In this document: positions 12,082 to 24,000 of the stretch, piece by piece | Layout of the letters: each line of letters begins with the position of its first letter | How positions within the stretch are numbered: the first letter of the stretch is position 1 | Assembly (NCBI GenBank): GCA_905221605.1 | Contig: CAJNDS010000125.1 | Coordinates: forward strand, 610,696-674,695 | DNA from: Symbiodinium natans | Lineage: Eukaryota > Sar > Dinophyceae > Suessiales > Symbiodiniaceae | Length of the DNA: 64,000 bases | Direction of reading: 5' to 3' | Notes under the pieces: generated by a model | Database searches by the model: none | What the model was told of the DNA's origin: nothing | What the model saw: the letters and a program-made list of their open reading frames with translations, nothing else | Translations under genes and position numbers: made by a program

Positions 12082-12221
12082 AAGTGGCTGTGAGGCCCAC
12101 ACGGAGGACTGAGGGCGTCGGGGTTTGGGTTCGGTCTTAGGGCTTATGGGGCTTGATAAGGATGTAGGGTTTAGGGCTAGGGTTTAGGGTTTAGGGTTTA
12201 GGGTTTAGGGTTTAGGGTTTA

Positions 12222-12273
12222 GGCAGTTCAGGTTCCGCATGCTAGGGTTTGGGGGGATTCAGGTTTTGATTTG
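12222..12273 (+). repeat. Downstream flank block shared by both atpI copies (copy 1 side)
   Basis: About 50 bp nearly identical to 17389-17440. It lies about 140 bp after the stop codon in both copies, which supports both the tandem duplication and the placement of the copy 1 stop at 12079-12081. Confidence 0.75.
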
Positions 12274-12306
12274 TACGACTTGTATCCAACTCACTACTTA
12301 CGGTTT
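12274..12306 (-). repeat. 33-bp inverted repeat, right arm, flanking atpI copy 1
   Basis: Exact reverse complement of 6335-6367. It starts where the downstream flank stops matching the downstream flank of copy 2 (shared block 12222-12273 and 17389-17440, containing CAGTTCAGGTTCCGCATGCT). Confidence 0.85.
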
Positions 12307-12527
12307 AGGGCTTAGGGCTTAGGGCTTAGGGCTTAGGGTTTAGGGTTTAGGGTTTAGGGTTTAGGGTTAGGATATAGGCTAGGGCTTAGGGCTTATAAAG
12401 TTTAGGGATGTTTTGGGCTGAGGGCGGTTTCGAACTACCATTTGCAGTTTGCAGAAGAACCACCGAAAAATCAAAGACAGTCGTCCCTGCATTGCAGAAT
12501 ATATTTCATGTTGTTCTTTCTTTTTTA

Positions 12528-12531
<4 letters not shown>

Positions 12532-12626
<95 letters not shown>

Positions 12627-12650
12627 TGGCGGGGGGGGGGGGGGGGGTCC
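12532..12650 (+). repeat. Compound microsatellite (ATT)n-(TA)n-T-G
   Basis: About 20 ATT units, then TA units, a T run and a G run. The three overlapping poly-Tyr/Ile/Leu frames are products of it. Confidence 0.95.
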
Positions 12651-13544
12651 TTGGGCAACTGCAGAGCAGGTTTAGGGCATACGGGGTTTAGAAGGTTTTG
12701 GGCTTACGGGGGTTTAGAAGGCTCAGCGTTTAGGGCTTCGGGTTTGGGGCTGAGGGGTTTATGAGGTTTAGGGTCTGGGTTCAGGGTGCAGACGTGGTGT
12801 CCGTGGTTCATGGGTTTAGGGTTTAGGGTTTAGGGTTAGGGTTTAGGGTTTAGGGTTTAGGGTTTAGGGTTTAGGGTTTAGGGTTTAGGGTTTAGGGTTT
12901 AGGGTTTAGGGTTTAGGGTTTAGGGTTTAGGGGTTAGGGGTTAGGGGTTAGGGGTTAGGGGTTCAGAACAACAGAATTTGCGGGCTTACAGGGGGTTTAA
13001 GGTTTAGGCTTTTAGGCGCTTGCGGGAAGAGGAAGCGTAGGATGGCTCCATGTGTTCTAGCCCTGCAAAGTAGGCGGGACATAGTCATGAGGTGCTGGGA
13101 AGGCTCCCCTAAACCCTAAATCCTAAACCCTAAACCCTACACCCTACACCCTAAACCCTAAACTCCATGGGTTCTAGAGTGGTCATGCCTTTGAGTGGTC
13201 TGACTGAGGACACGAGGAGTTTTTTTCCAGGTGAGTGCCCGTTCGTGGAAAGAACGCATATCAACAACTCATGCAGGACGCAGGGCTCATAGTTAGTGAT
13301 TACTACTTGCATTATTGCCGCTTTAAAGTTAATATCATCAGCGAGGAATTCTGCGTAACCCTGGCAGAGCGAGCCAAAAAGGCGGCAGAGCGGCTTCTTG
13401 TGTCAGCGTGCACGCCCTGCGTCGTGCAAAGCTTGCAGCGCATGCCACCGCGCAGAAGCTGATTTTTGATGTGTCTGTGAACATGGCTCAGCAGGGCGCA
13501 GGAGGACCTTAGTATTAATTAACAGACTCTAAGATATAGAGACC

Positions 13545-16500
13545 ATGGCGCGCACCCGCTCGGCGATTCTGCGCGGCGCGGCCGCGGCCGCCGGGCTCTG
13601 CCTGGCCCTCCATGCCGCCCGCGCCTTCGTGGCTCCGCCCGCCGCCTCGGCGCGCACGGAGGAGCTGCGAGGCACGGCGGTGCACTCGGCGGTGCAGCTG
13701 GGCGCCACCCAGAGCCCGACCCTCGCGGCCTCGGCGGCCACCGCAGCGGCGGCTGCCCCGGGTGCCTTCTCCGGGTCCACGCTGCTGACGGCCGGGCTCT
13801 TCACGGCCCGCAGCATGGTCAGCGTCTGCGCGCAGGTGGCCCGGCACGCCAAGGCGCCCGTGAGCGAGTTCGGCGCCCCCAGCGGTGTCCGCAACTTTCA
13901 GGAGATGGCCCTCGGCTTCACCACCGACATCGCCAAGAACAACTTGGGCGAGTCCTTCTACAGGCCCTGGGTGCCCTTCGTGACGACCATCTTCCTCTTC
14001 ATCTTCGTGAGCAACTGGTCCGGTGCCCTGATCCCTTGGAAGCTCTTTGAGATCCCCGCCGGTGAGTTGGCGGCGCCCACCAACAACATCAACACCACCG
14101 TCGCCCTCAGCCTTCTCACCTCCCTGGCCTACTTCGGAGGTGCCTTATGTTCCAAAGATATGCGCGCACCACGCTACGTACAAGACCCGCCTTGCAGGCG
14201 AACAAGTTCCCCCTCCCCCCCCTCCTCCCCCCTCCCCCCCCCCACGTGGCAGGTGGCCTGGCCAAGAAGGGCCTCGGCTACTTCGCCCGCTACGTGAAGC
14301 CGACCCCGATCCTGCTGCCCCTCGGCTCACCATGAGCATGCGACCTTGACCCTCAGCCCTAAACCTTAGTTAAACTCTGCGTGAGTCAGAAGGGCCACAA
14401 GCCGCAAGCCCTTAAGGTTTTAAGATTGGGGGGTTCAAGATCGAGGGTTTCGGGTTCAGGGTCTAGGGCCTAGGGTTTATAGGGTTTAGGGTTTAGGGAG
14501 GACCCGAATAGCGCCCCTGTATTTGGATCCTGATTTCTACTTCCTTTCTTTGATTGCTCAATATTCACGGTTGTCATTAGGAAAAATTGAACCCCTAAAC
14601 CCTACGCCCCAAACCGAGAACCCTGTGGCCTGGCCTTGTGAATCCCAAAGCCCCACTGAGCGGCATTGAGCTTAAACCCAACCTTAGTTGCGAGTGTTTT
14701 TCAGAGGGCTGTAAGGGCCTGTGCCCTACAGGGTGGGGCCCCCTTACTATACTAACTTTAGTTAAGGGACATATAACCTAACTTAGGGTCCTCATAACCC
14801 AATTTAGGGCCCTTATAACTCTACTTATAACTAGGGGGCCCCACCCTGTAAGCCGAAACCCCCCAAACCCCAAATCCCAAACCCCAAACCCTAAACCTTC
14901 ACGACTTGCGGTCTGCGAGGCCCTAAGCCTGTTGTTGGGTTAAACCGGTTCAACCTGCACCCTAAACACTAAACACTAAACATCAAACCCCAAACCCCAA
15001 ACCCTAAACCCTAAACCCTAAACCCTAAGCCGGTTGTTGGGACTCAAAAGGGGCCCAAGCTACGCGGCTCAGGCCCATTAACATCCTGGAGGACTTCACC
15101 AAGCCGCCAGGAACTCGGATGGGTTCTCAAGGGCTTTGGAGCCCCAAACCCTACACCTAAACCCTAAACCCTAAACCCTAAACCGCTGGAGAGGAGCCGA
15201 AGGTGAACCAGCGGCACGTTGGGGTTCCCACTGTTGGGGGGTTTGGGGTTTAAGGTTTCGGGTTTCGGGTTTGGGGTTTGACGAGTATGCAATCCTCCGT
15301 TGCCGACGGATCCTGAAGCAACTGACTTGAGCAATTGCCCAAACCTCACGGTGGAGGTGTCATTCATGCCCCTGTCACGAGGGTTTCGGCTTTAGGTTCG
15401 AGGGTTTCGGGTTTAGGGTTTAAACAGTGTTTAGGGTTTAGGCTTTAGGGTTTAGGGTTTAGGGTTTAGGGCTAAGAGCTCATTCACGCTTAAAGGGGAC
15501 CCTAACCCCAGCCAAGGCTGTCTCTGAGCTTCCGACTCTTCGGAAACGTCGTTGCGGATGAGCTGACAGTGGGAGTCCGGGCCCCCAGCTTGCGGGGGGC
15601 TCCCTAAACCCTAAAAACTCTAAACCCCAAACCCTAAACCCTAAACCCTGAACCCTGAACCCTGAACCCTGAACCCTAAACCTGAACCCTAACCCTAAAC
15701 CCTAACCCTAAACCCTAAGGGTATTAGGGGATTAGGTTAGGGTTAGTAGGGTGTTAGGGCTTAGGGAGGGTTCAGGGGTTTGGATTTAGGGTATACAGTC
15801 AACAGGGTCCAGGGCTGCAAGGTTTGGGGTCTAGGGTTTAGGGCTTCAGGCTCAGGTTAGCCGAGTCGACCCTAGATGCGTTGGGTGTTCTGAAGAGCTA
15901 TACGGACTTCGTGCATGATGCAGAGTTTCATTTTCATGTTCATAATCTTCGAAAGTTGTCTTTCTACTTCAGATTGAGTTTGATTCCCTCAGAAAGGCTT
16001 CATTTCAGGTACGAGAACTACACAACCTGTTCTGGGGGTGTGGAGCTTGTGTGGGTTGGGATCCTCAAATCTTTCAAAGAGTTCCCTGAGCTTTTCAACA
16101 CCCCGTCCATAGGGCTCTCTTAATGTTTTCAGGCCCCAAGCCCTGCGCGGAACAGTGCTCAACCTTAGAACACACAATAAAAACCATAACAACCCGAAGC
16201 CGCGCCCTACAACCCCCACCCCCCCCCCCCCCCCCCCCCCCAAACCCTAAAGTTTTCAGGTTTAGGGTATAGGGTTTAAGGTTTCTGGCTTGATTTAGAT
16301 GTTAGGTTTGTGGGTTTAGGGCCCCAGAACCCCCAAAGACAAACCCTAAACCCTAAACCCTAAACCCTGAACCCTAAACCCTAAACCCTAAACCCTAAAC
16401 CCTAAACCCCGCGAAACGTTGCGTGCCTGTCGAGGTGCTGTGCTTCCTAGTGCCCTTCGTCATCCCGCTGCCTATCATGGGCCTGGGCCTTTTCGCCGGC

Positions 16501-17252
16501 TCCATCCAGGCCCAGTTTAGGGTTTAGGGTTTAGGGTTTAGGGTTTATAGGGTTTAGGGTTTAGGGTTTAGGGTGAAAGTTCTAGGGTAGAAAGAAGTAG
16601 GGTTCGAAGTCGGGCTGTCAGTGCCAAGCAATGCCGTAACCAGTCATAAATGAAGCTGCCCTACTTCCTCTTTTCACTACCCATGGACCTGCAAATAGGG
16701 AGTAGGGTTTAGAGTTTAGGGTCTGGGCGCACGCAAGCCTCCCCAAACCTAAAGCCCTAAACCCTGAGTCCTACAAACCCTAGAAAACCTAAACACTAAA
16801 CCTACAAGCCTCATAAGCCCTGCCTAGAAGCCTCATAAGCTCTGTAAGCCCTAAACGCCAAATCCCCCAACTCCATAGACACTCAACCCTAAACCCATTT
16901 CCTGAACGTTCAGCCCGAAACCCCACACCCTCATCCTAAAAGCGCTGAACCCTAGGATGACCCAGACCTCGTAAACCCGAAACCCTTAACCCTATAACCC
17001 TAAACCCTAAACCTACCCTACCCTAAACCCTGAAACCCGAAAGAGCCCTACCAGCCCCATGAGCCCCCCAACCCTAAACCCGAAATAGGAAACCCTACAA
17101 CCTATAACCCTAAACCCTAAACCCTAAACCCTAAACCCTAAACCCTAAACCCTAAACCCTAAACCCTAAACCCTAAACCCTAAACCCTAAACCTGCAGGC
17201 GTTGATCTTCTCGACTCTGGCCGCAGCGTACATCAAGGAAGCCCTGGAGTGA
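13545..17252 (+). CDS. atpI: ATP synthase CF0 subunit a, plastid-targeted, tandem copy 2 (6 exons)
   Basis: Second copy, same strand, about 1.5 kb after copy 1. Exons: 13545-14139, 14253-14316, 15073-15105, 15517-15574, 16435-16509, 17199-17252. The first five have exactly the lengths of copy 1, and the total is again 292 codons plus stop. Donors are GT, GC, GC, GT, GC; acceptors are AG. The C-terminal KEALE-stop is continuous here, whereas copy 1 has an intron at that point. The protein differs from copy 1 at one residue in the signal peptide (A for V at position 25). In exons 3-6 I count 28 nucleotide differences, all silent, so both copies look maintained by selection. Arg237 in [10 protein letters not shown] is kept. 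Introns 2, 3, 4 and 5 contain telomere-like repeats, and intron 2 also a 124-bp inverted-repeat element. Homology to copy 1 starts at GACCATGG, so the promoters differ. Confidence 0.94.
14727..14850 (+). mobile_element. MITE family I, 124 bp
   Basis: Same ends and middle as 8849-8972, same orientation; small changes such as ACTTTAG for ACTGTAG. In intron 2 of atpI copy 2. Confidence 0.88.
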
Positions 17253-17388
17253 TGGGAGGCCTTGCGAGGGTTTTCTAAGGGGGGTTTAGGGTTTAGGGTT
17301 TAGGGTTTAGGGTTTAGGGTTTAGGGTTTAGGGTTTATAGGGTTTAGGGTTTAGGGTTTAGGGTTTAGGGTTTGGGTTTAGGGTTTAG

Positions 17389-17440
17389 GCAGTTCAGGTT
17401 CCGCATGCTAGGGTTTAGGGGGATTCAGGTTTTGATTTGT
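17389..17440 (+). repeat. Downstream flank block shared by both atpI copies (copy 2 side)
   Basis: Counterpart of 12222-12273, with one clear substitution in the GGGTTTRGGGGGATTCAGG part. The sequences diverge immediately afterwards. Confidence 0.75.
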
Positions 17441-17624
17441 GTTTGGGTTTGGGTGGTTTAGGGTTCAGGGCTTGGTCAGGGTGTAGGGTTGATCTTCTAG
17501 TCTGCGTCATGCGCACCCCCCCTAAACCCTAAACCCTAAACCCTAAACCCTAAACCCTATACACCCTATACCCTGACCTAAACCCTAAAACCCTAAACCC
17601 TAAACCCGTGCTCCTCTCGCCAGG

Positions 17625-17690
17625 CTCCTGGCAGCTCGAAAGGTGGCAGTTCTCCGCAAGAGGACTTTTTTCGGCGTGCGCGAATTCTAA
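17625..17690 (+). CDS. Candidate terminal exon
   Basis: After a CGCCAG acceptor the frame reads LLAARKVAVLRKRTFFGVRE, F, then stop TAA, just before a TTTAGGG array. Basic and unrecognised; an alternative frame (APGSSKGG) is also open. Confidence 0.25.
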   Translation, partial: LLAARKVAVLRKRTFFGVREF

Positions 17691-19288
17691 AAGGGTTTAG
17701 GGTTTAGGGTTTAGGGTTTAGGGTTTAGGGTTTAGGGTTTAGGGTTTAGGGTTTAGGGTTTAGGGTTTAGGGTTTAGGGTTTAGGGTTTAGGGTTTAGGG
17801 TTGAAGCACCCAAAGCTCCAAGTCCCAAGACCCCAGAGAGCCTCAGAGTATACCTTAAGTCTAGTGTTGAGGATCCCTACATCGTGTAAGGTTTAGGGTT
17901 TAGGGTTTAGGGTTTAGGGTTTATGGTTTAGGGTTTAAGGCATATACCTGAAATCAGGGGTACGGGGCTCTCTGGGATCCTAAACACCCTAAGCCCCCTA
18001 AGCCCCTCAAGCACCTTAATCTCCAAATCCCAACGCCCTAAACCCTAAACCCTAAACTCTAAACCCCAGGCCCCGCTTGAACGTTGCACCCTCACCCGTC
18101 TGAGCCGTCGACGCAAAGCAGGTACCCCCCCCCCCAAAAAAAAAAAAACCAAAGCAAGGCTTATAATGGCTACTTTAGGGCTTAGGCTTCAGGCTTTAGG
18201 CTTTAGGCTTTGGGGTTTAGGGTTTAGGTTTTAGGGTTTAGGGTTTAGAGTTCAGGGTTTAGGGTTTCGGGTTTAGGGTTTTGGGCCTAGGGTTGCGCAC
18301 CTGAAAGGTGGGGGGGGGGGGGGCTTCGAATCGTGCGGTTTGGGAGTTGCCCCTTTGAAGCCCTGAATTGACATGACAGTCCTAGACCCTATAGTCTAAA
18401 GCCGAAACCCTAGACCATGAACGCAACCAAGCCCGAAAAACGAGGCCCTTGACTTGAGTTAGGGTTTATACTGCTCAGGTTGTTTTTGGAGCTTAGGGTT
18501 TAGAACATGCAGCTTGTTTGTGGGCCTCATAGGGGTTTTGGGGGTTTATAGGGTTTAGGGCACCCTAAGCCCCAAACCTCTAAACCCTGAACCCTAAACC
18601 CTAAACCCTAAACCCCAAACCCTAAACCCCAAACCCTAAACCCTAAACCCTTAACCCTAAACCCTTGACTTGGTGTTCTGGCTGTATTCATGCTCGAGAA
18701 TTTGCGGAGCAATTTTGGGGCGCCTGCGGCGACTTGCAGGTGCGGTTCAGGGTTTAGGGTTTAGGGTTTAGGGTTTGGGGTTTGGGGTTTGGGGTTTGGG
18801 GTTCAGGGTTTAGGGGTAGGGTTTACGGTTTACGGTTTACGGTTTACGGTTTACGGTTTACGGTTTAGGGTTTAGGGTCGAAGAACTCCTTGCCCCAAAA
18901 GAGGAAAGCAGCTTTAAGGCTGACCCAGGGTAAAAGGGGGGTTTAGGGTTCAGGGTGTCAGGGTTTTAGGTTTTTAGGGTTTAGGGCTTAGGGTTTTGAA
19001 TGTTTAGGGTTTAGGTAGGGTTTAGAGTGGAGGGTTTGGGGGCTTAGGGTTTTGGTGGAATCAGGGTGCTGAAGTTCTCAGCCTAAACCCTAAACCCTAA
19101 GCCCTAAACCCTAAACCCGCTGTGTTGGTAGCTCCCCCTGAGTCAGGCTGTCATGAGTTTTCAGCTGCCAGACTGGCCGGTGAGGGACCCCAGCTGGTCC
19201 ATGCTTTATGAAGGGGAGTTACATGGGCCCTTAATTTGTAAAGGGTATATAAGGGTTTAGGGTTTCGGGTCTAGGTTTTAGGGTCTTG

Positions 19289-19430
19289 GGTAGTTACATG
19301 GGCCCTTCATATGGTCCCTTACCTCCTTTAAAGGGTTCTGAAGTATGGCCCCTTAATTTGTACAGGGTATATAAGGGGTATATAAAGGGGTCACCTTTTT
19401 AAGGGCCCATACTACGGGACCATGTAGCCT
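19289..19430 (+). mobile_element. MITE family IV (TAGTTACATGG ends)
   Basis: Starts GGTAGTTACATGGGCCCTT and ends GGGACCATGTAGCC, with GTATATAAGG units in the middle. A partial relative precedes it at about 19205-19258. Confidence 0.65.
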
Positions 19431-21074
19431 AAGATGTTGGTTGTTGGTCCGATGTCCTGTTTAAGTCGTGTTGGAGGAATTGGGGCTTGGAGGTAGAGGG
19501 TTCAGGCTTTTGAGGGATTCTGCGGGGGTTTTGGGGGGACTTTAGCGGGTTAGGTTTGGGTTGTTGTTTTTGTTGCGGGGGGGGGGGGGGGGGTGTTTGG
19601 GACCTTGAACTCCTTGCCCTGAACCCTCGTCTGTTCTGTTAAGGGCTTGTGGAAGGGTGTTTAGGGCTTTAGGGTGCTTTGGTCTATTGGGGAGGGAGGG
19701 GGGGGAGGGTGACGTTCGTTGATTGGAGGCTTTAGGGTTTGGGATTGGTGGGTTACAGGTTTGGGCTTGGGTTCAAGTTGTGGTATTTTAAGATATACAT
19801 GAGGCACGTGATTGTCGCAACCCAGGCCCTAAACGTGCCAAGCCCTAAATGCCTGGACCCGCATAAACTCTAAACGTCCCAACCACTCAACCCCTTCTCC
19901 GACCCGCGACCCCCCCAACCCCCCCAACCCCCCGACCCCCTCCCCCCCCCTCAACCCTCAACCCTCAACCCTAAACCCGAAACCCTCTTTTTTTGGCAAG
20001 TCGTGGGCAGGCCTGGGCCAGCCGCACCTTCCTCGTCCTTGCGCGAAGCCCAGCAGGGTTTAGGCTTTGGCGTTTGGGGGTTAGGATTCAGGGGTTCAGG
20101 GGTTCAAGGGGTTCAGGGTTTGATTTGGGGTTTAGGGTGCAGGGTTTAGGCTGTTGGGGGGTCGATTTTTTCCTAAACCCTAAACCCTGGACACCAAACC
20201 CCCCTTTCGTCCAACTTTTTGGAGTTTGTGCCCCTGTGGACCACTTCCTGAAGCTGTCGGCTCAGGGGTGGCTCAGGGCTCCGCAACAGGCGAGAAGCCA
20301 TGCATTAGGGTTTAGGGTTTAGGGTTTTGGGTTTAGGGTTTAGGGTTTAGCGTTTGGGGTTTAGGGTTTAGAGTTTAGGGTTTAGGGTTTAGGGTTTAGG
20401 GTGCGCAGGGTGCGCAGGGTGCGCAGGGTGAGTTTCGCCGAGTCCCCTGACCTTCCGAGCCCTCCCTACGTGGAGCAATCGTTTCCAACTTGCTTTAACT
20501 TGCACCTTGCACGAATGGGACTATTCTGCAAAAAAAGGTATAGTCACCGTAACAATATCAACTCCCGGGAGTCCAATAAGAAGTGGCTCCTGCTGGTGCG
20601 CAGAGCGCACAAGCATCATCTACGCTATGCCCTTCATGTCCCTTGTTGTGGGTTGGGTCCGGTGTCTGGCGGAACCTTGGTTCGCTGGTTTAGGTTGGCG
20701 CCTGGTCCGACCCAAATGGCCGCAAACCCAGCAACTTAAATGAAGTCATCATACATGGAGCCCTAAACCCTAAACCCTAAACCCTAAACCCTAAACCCTA
20801 AACCCTAAACCCTAAACCCTAAACCCTAAACCCTAACCCCTAAACCCTAAACCCTAAACCCTAAACCCTAAACCCTAAACCTAAACCCTCAATATCTCAT
20901 TCTGGCAGCTGCCCTAAACCCGTAGACCCTAAGGCTGGAGTGACCTCCACTCTAGCCCTTGCCGCTGGTTCTGGCAGCTGCCCTAAACCCTAAACCCTAA
21001 ACCCTAAACCCTAAACCCTAAACCCTAAACCCTAAACCCTAAACCCTAAACCCTAAACCCTAAATCGGTCTAAG

Positions 21075-24000
21075 GCCGGGGTGACCTCCACGGTAGCCCT
21101 TGCCGAGCGCCGGCTCAGCAAGCGTACAGAAGACGGCAAGGGCGATGAGAGCAAGGCCCGGGCGTTGGTTGGTTTGGGAGGTTTCGGGTTTAGGGTTTAG
21201 GGTTTAGGGTTTCGGGTTTGCAGGGGTAGTGTTGAACATGTTTTTGTTTTTTCCTTAAATCCCGATTATAACTCTTGCAAAGCCATAAAGTTTTTTTAAA
21301 TTATAGGGTCCCCAAGCCTACCCCAGAATAAGGTTCAGGGTTTCGGCCAGGTACGGGTTTGTTTTTTGGAGGGCTTAGCAGAGTTTACGGTGTAAGGGAT
21401 TAAGGTAACCCTAAAACCCTAGACCCCCGAAGCACACGACCCTAAAACCCTACATTTAAGATTTTGGGTTGAGGGTAGACCCGAAACTCCAGACCCTAAA
21501 AGCCCTAAACCCTGAACCCCGAAACCCTAAGGCCTAAAATCCCGGACCTTGAGCACTCAAACACTAAGTAAGCCCCAAAACTCTCGCCCGAAAACCATCA
21601 CATGGCTCAACCACAAAACCTTTAACCCTGAAACGCTAAACCCTAAAACCCCCTAAACCCTAAAACCCTAAACCCTATACCCCAAAACCCTGAACCCCTA
21701 AACCCTAGTCCCTGAACCCTAACACCCTGAACCCTAAACCCATGTCCGAAACCCCGCAACAGCCAAGACTTAGTAGCTAAATGAGTACACCTTACACGTT
21801 TTGGGATTCTACAGAACTGAAAGTGTACACTTTTGGGGCTTCTGAAACCCTAAACCCTAAACCCTAAACCCTAAACCCTAAACCCTAAACCCTAAACCCT
21901 AAACCCTAAACCCTAAACCCTACGAAGAGGCTAGTGATGAGCAGCCGAGCGGCGCGCGCTTGGCGGAGTTCCGCTCCTTCCAGCGCCAGCGCGGGTGCCC
22001 GGTTCTCCCCAAACCTGTTCTAGTAGGGTTTAGGGTTTAGGGTTTAGCGTTTAGGGTTTACGGTTTAGGGTTTAGGGTTTAGGGCTTCCCCTAAACCCTA
22101 AACCCCAAACCCTGAACCGTTGAAGGGCTGAAATAGGGGGGACGTACCCAACTTCCCGCATTTCCCTGCTAAGAGTCGGTAGGTTCTGGTTGGTCGGTAG
22201 GGTTTCAGTAGGCTTTTTGAGCTTCAGGGTTTTTTAGAGGGGCTTAGCTTAATGTTGGAAATAGTCGTCACTGCTGCGCCGGAATATGAGTGCAGATCCT
22301 CTCAGATGTCCACGCGGCCCCGCCCCCGTCACATGTTCTCCCTGTGATGAGTGTATGGGGAAGAATTGGTGTAGGGCTTAGGGGGGTGTGGGGGTGAGTC
22401 AGCCTTGTCTGCAACATCGCCTGAACCCTAAACCCTTAACAAGGCTAGGGTTGTACCTAGATTTTGTTTTGGGGTTTAGGGCTTTAAGGTGTAGGGTGAC
22501 ATCCTAAACCTATCCCCTTTCTTGGTGCATGTTGAGCCACCAATGCCCCCAAGAAAGCCGCAATGGGGCTAGGTTCCTGTGCAAAGTTCATCCTACTGGT
22601 TCTGAGTAGGGAATGAGGGTTGAGGGTTTAAGGTTTAGGGTTTAGGATTTAGGATTTAGGATTTGGGGTGAGATTCCCCTAGATATTCCCTCTAAAAGGT
22701 TATGAGGCGTTGTAGGCTAATTATCTCTTTCATTCCCTACTGAGACCCTAATGTGCAGGGTCAGGTCCCCTGCCTTCAAGGAATGCCTCAAGGTTAAGGC
22801 GTGAACCCCACAAAAAAGGATGTTTAGGTTTGAGGCTTGCATTAATTAAGTAGGGTTTGGGGTTTTGGGGTTCAGGGTTTCGGATCCAGGGGGCTTCTAC
22901 AAGGCTACTAAGCTCAGGATTCTAGAGGGGGACTGCCTAAACCTTAAACCCCCTACACCCCAAAGCCTGCACCCCAACGCCTCAACCTTGAGATGTTTCC
23001 CCGTAGAATAAGAGTCCTTCATAGGGGATATTCTAGTACCCCCCTATTGACATCCCTACTAAGTTCGTATAAGGGGGGAACATCCCCACCTCAACCCCAA
23101 GGTACCTCACCGTGTACACCATCATCATGGGCGCAGACTGGCTGCAGGCCGAATCGGTCCCGGACTTTTTTCGACACCTTCAGCTCTGATGAACCTTAAG
23201 GCCCCAAAACCCGGAAGAGGGCTTAGGGTCGCTGAGGGTTTAGGGTAGGTTTAGAGTTTAGGGTTTAGGGTTAAGGGTTTGGGGTTTAGGGTTTAAGGTT
23301 TAGGGTTTAGGGTTTAGGGCTAGCCTAAACCCTGAAGCATGGGCTTCGAGTGTTGAGGTAATCCCGTCAACTCCATGTTGGCCCACTTCGCAATCGAATC
23401 TTAATGTTAAGACCCCCGCCCCTCCTTGACAAGGTACCAACAGAAGCCCTACACCCTCCTAAGCCTCAAGCCCTAAACCCCAAACTCGAAACCCCAAGCC
23501 CGAAACCCTAACCCCCAAGCCCTGAACCCCAAACCCTAGGCCCTAGACCCCAGACCCCAAATCTTGAACCCGAACCCAAAACCCTAAACTTCACATATGC
23601 ATGAAAAATGTATGTACATATGTATGTATATGTGTATGTACATCCAACACCCTACACCTCTCCTTCATACATATAAATGTATATATGGCATGTGAAATTG
23701 GACATACTCTAGGATGCCCAGTAGTGCCCCTATTCCCTTTTTGGGGGCTCTAGGTTCCCCTATAAACCCCTTTAAGCAAAAAAGGGCACCCTTTTTAATC
23801 CTAGGTTACTGAGCAACCTAGTACTTAGATATACACTTATTGCAAAAGACCGTGGCATGGTGCAAGATTGTGTGGGCATTGTGTGTTTTTGTCGAAGTTT
23901 CGTGGGCACTGTGAAAAACCTCGCATTGTGCAAGGTTCAGGGTTTAGGGTTTAGGGTTTAGTCTAGGGTTCCGTGATGTTGTGGGGATTGCACACAACTC

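Larger units (their letters stand above)
12082..13544. other. Spacer between the two atpI copies
   Basis: Holds TTTAGGG arrays, a CTTAGGG block (12308-12338), an ATT/AT/T/G microsatellite run (12532-12650), a long array ending in a TTAGGGG block (12836-12960) and an unrelated unique island at 13160-13540. An open frame at 13235-13462 has no family signal. No sequence shared with the promoter side of copy 1 beyond the last few bases before ATG. Confidence 0.7.
17253..21074. other. Spacer between atpI copy 2 and the MFS gene
   Basis: Arrays at about 17281-17390 and 17693-17804, a TTTACGG block (18829-18868), G and C runs, and a family IV MITE pair (19205-19430). A unique island at 20440-20750 has overlapping open frames but no family signal. 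A 31-bp segment at 20936-20966 is a near copy of the start of MFS exon 1 (GTGACCTCCACNNTAGCCCT), suggesting a local exon duplication. Confidence 0.65.

Noticed and set aside
12418-12440. tRNA-like GGTTTCGAA T-loop motif (also 16595, 33715, 60105)
   Set aside because: No acceptor stem or anticodon arm could be formed around any of these.
12408-12764. Three overlapping frames with poly-Tyr, poly-Ile or poly-Leu
   Set aside because: Each simply reads the ATT/TA/T/G microsatellite in a different phase.
13235-13462. 75-codon frame upstream of atpI copy 2 as a separate gene
   Set aside because: Unique sequence but no recognisable family, start context or splice partners; noted only as part of the spacer.
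15881-16123. 80-codon frame inside intron 4 of atpI copy 2
   Set aside because: No family signal, lies within a defined intron, and the opposite strand is also open.
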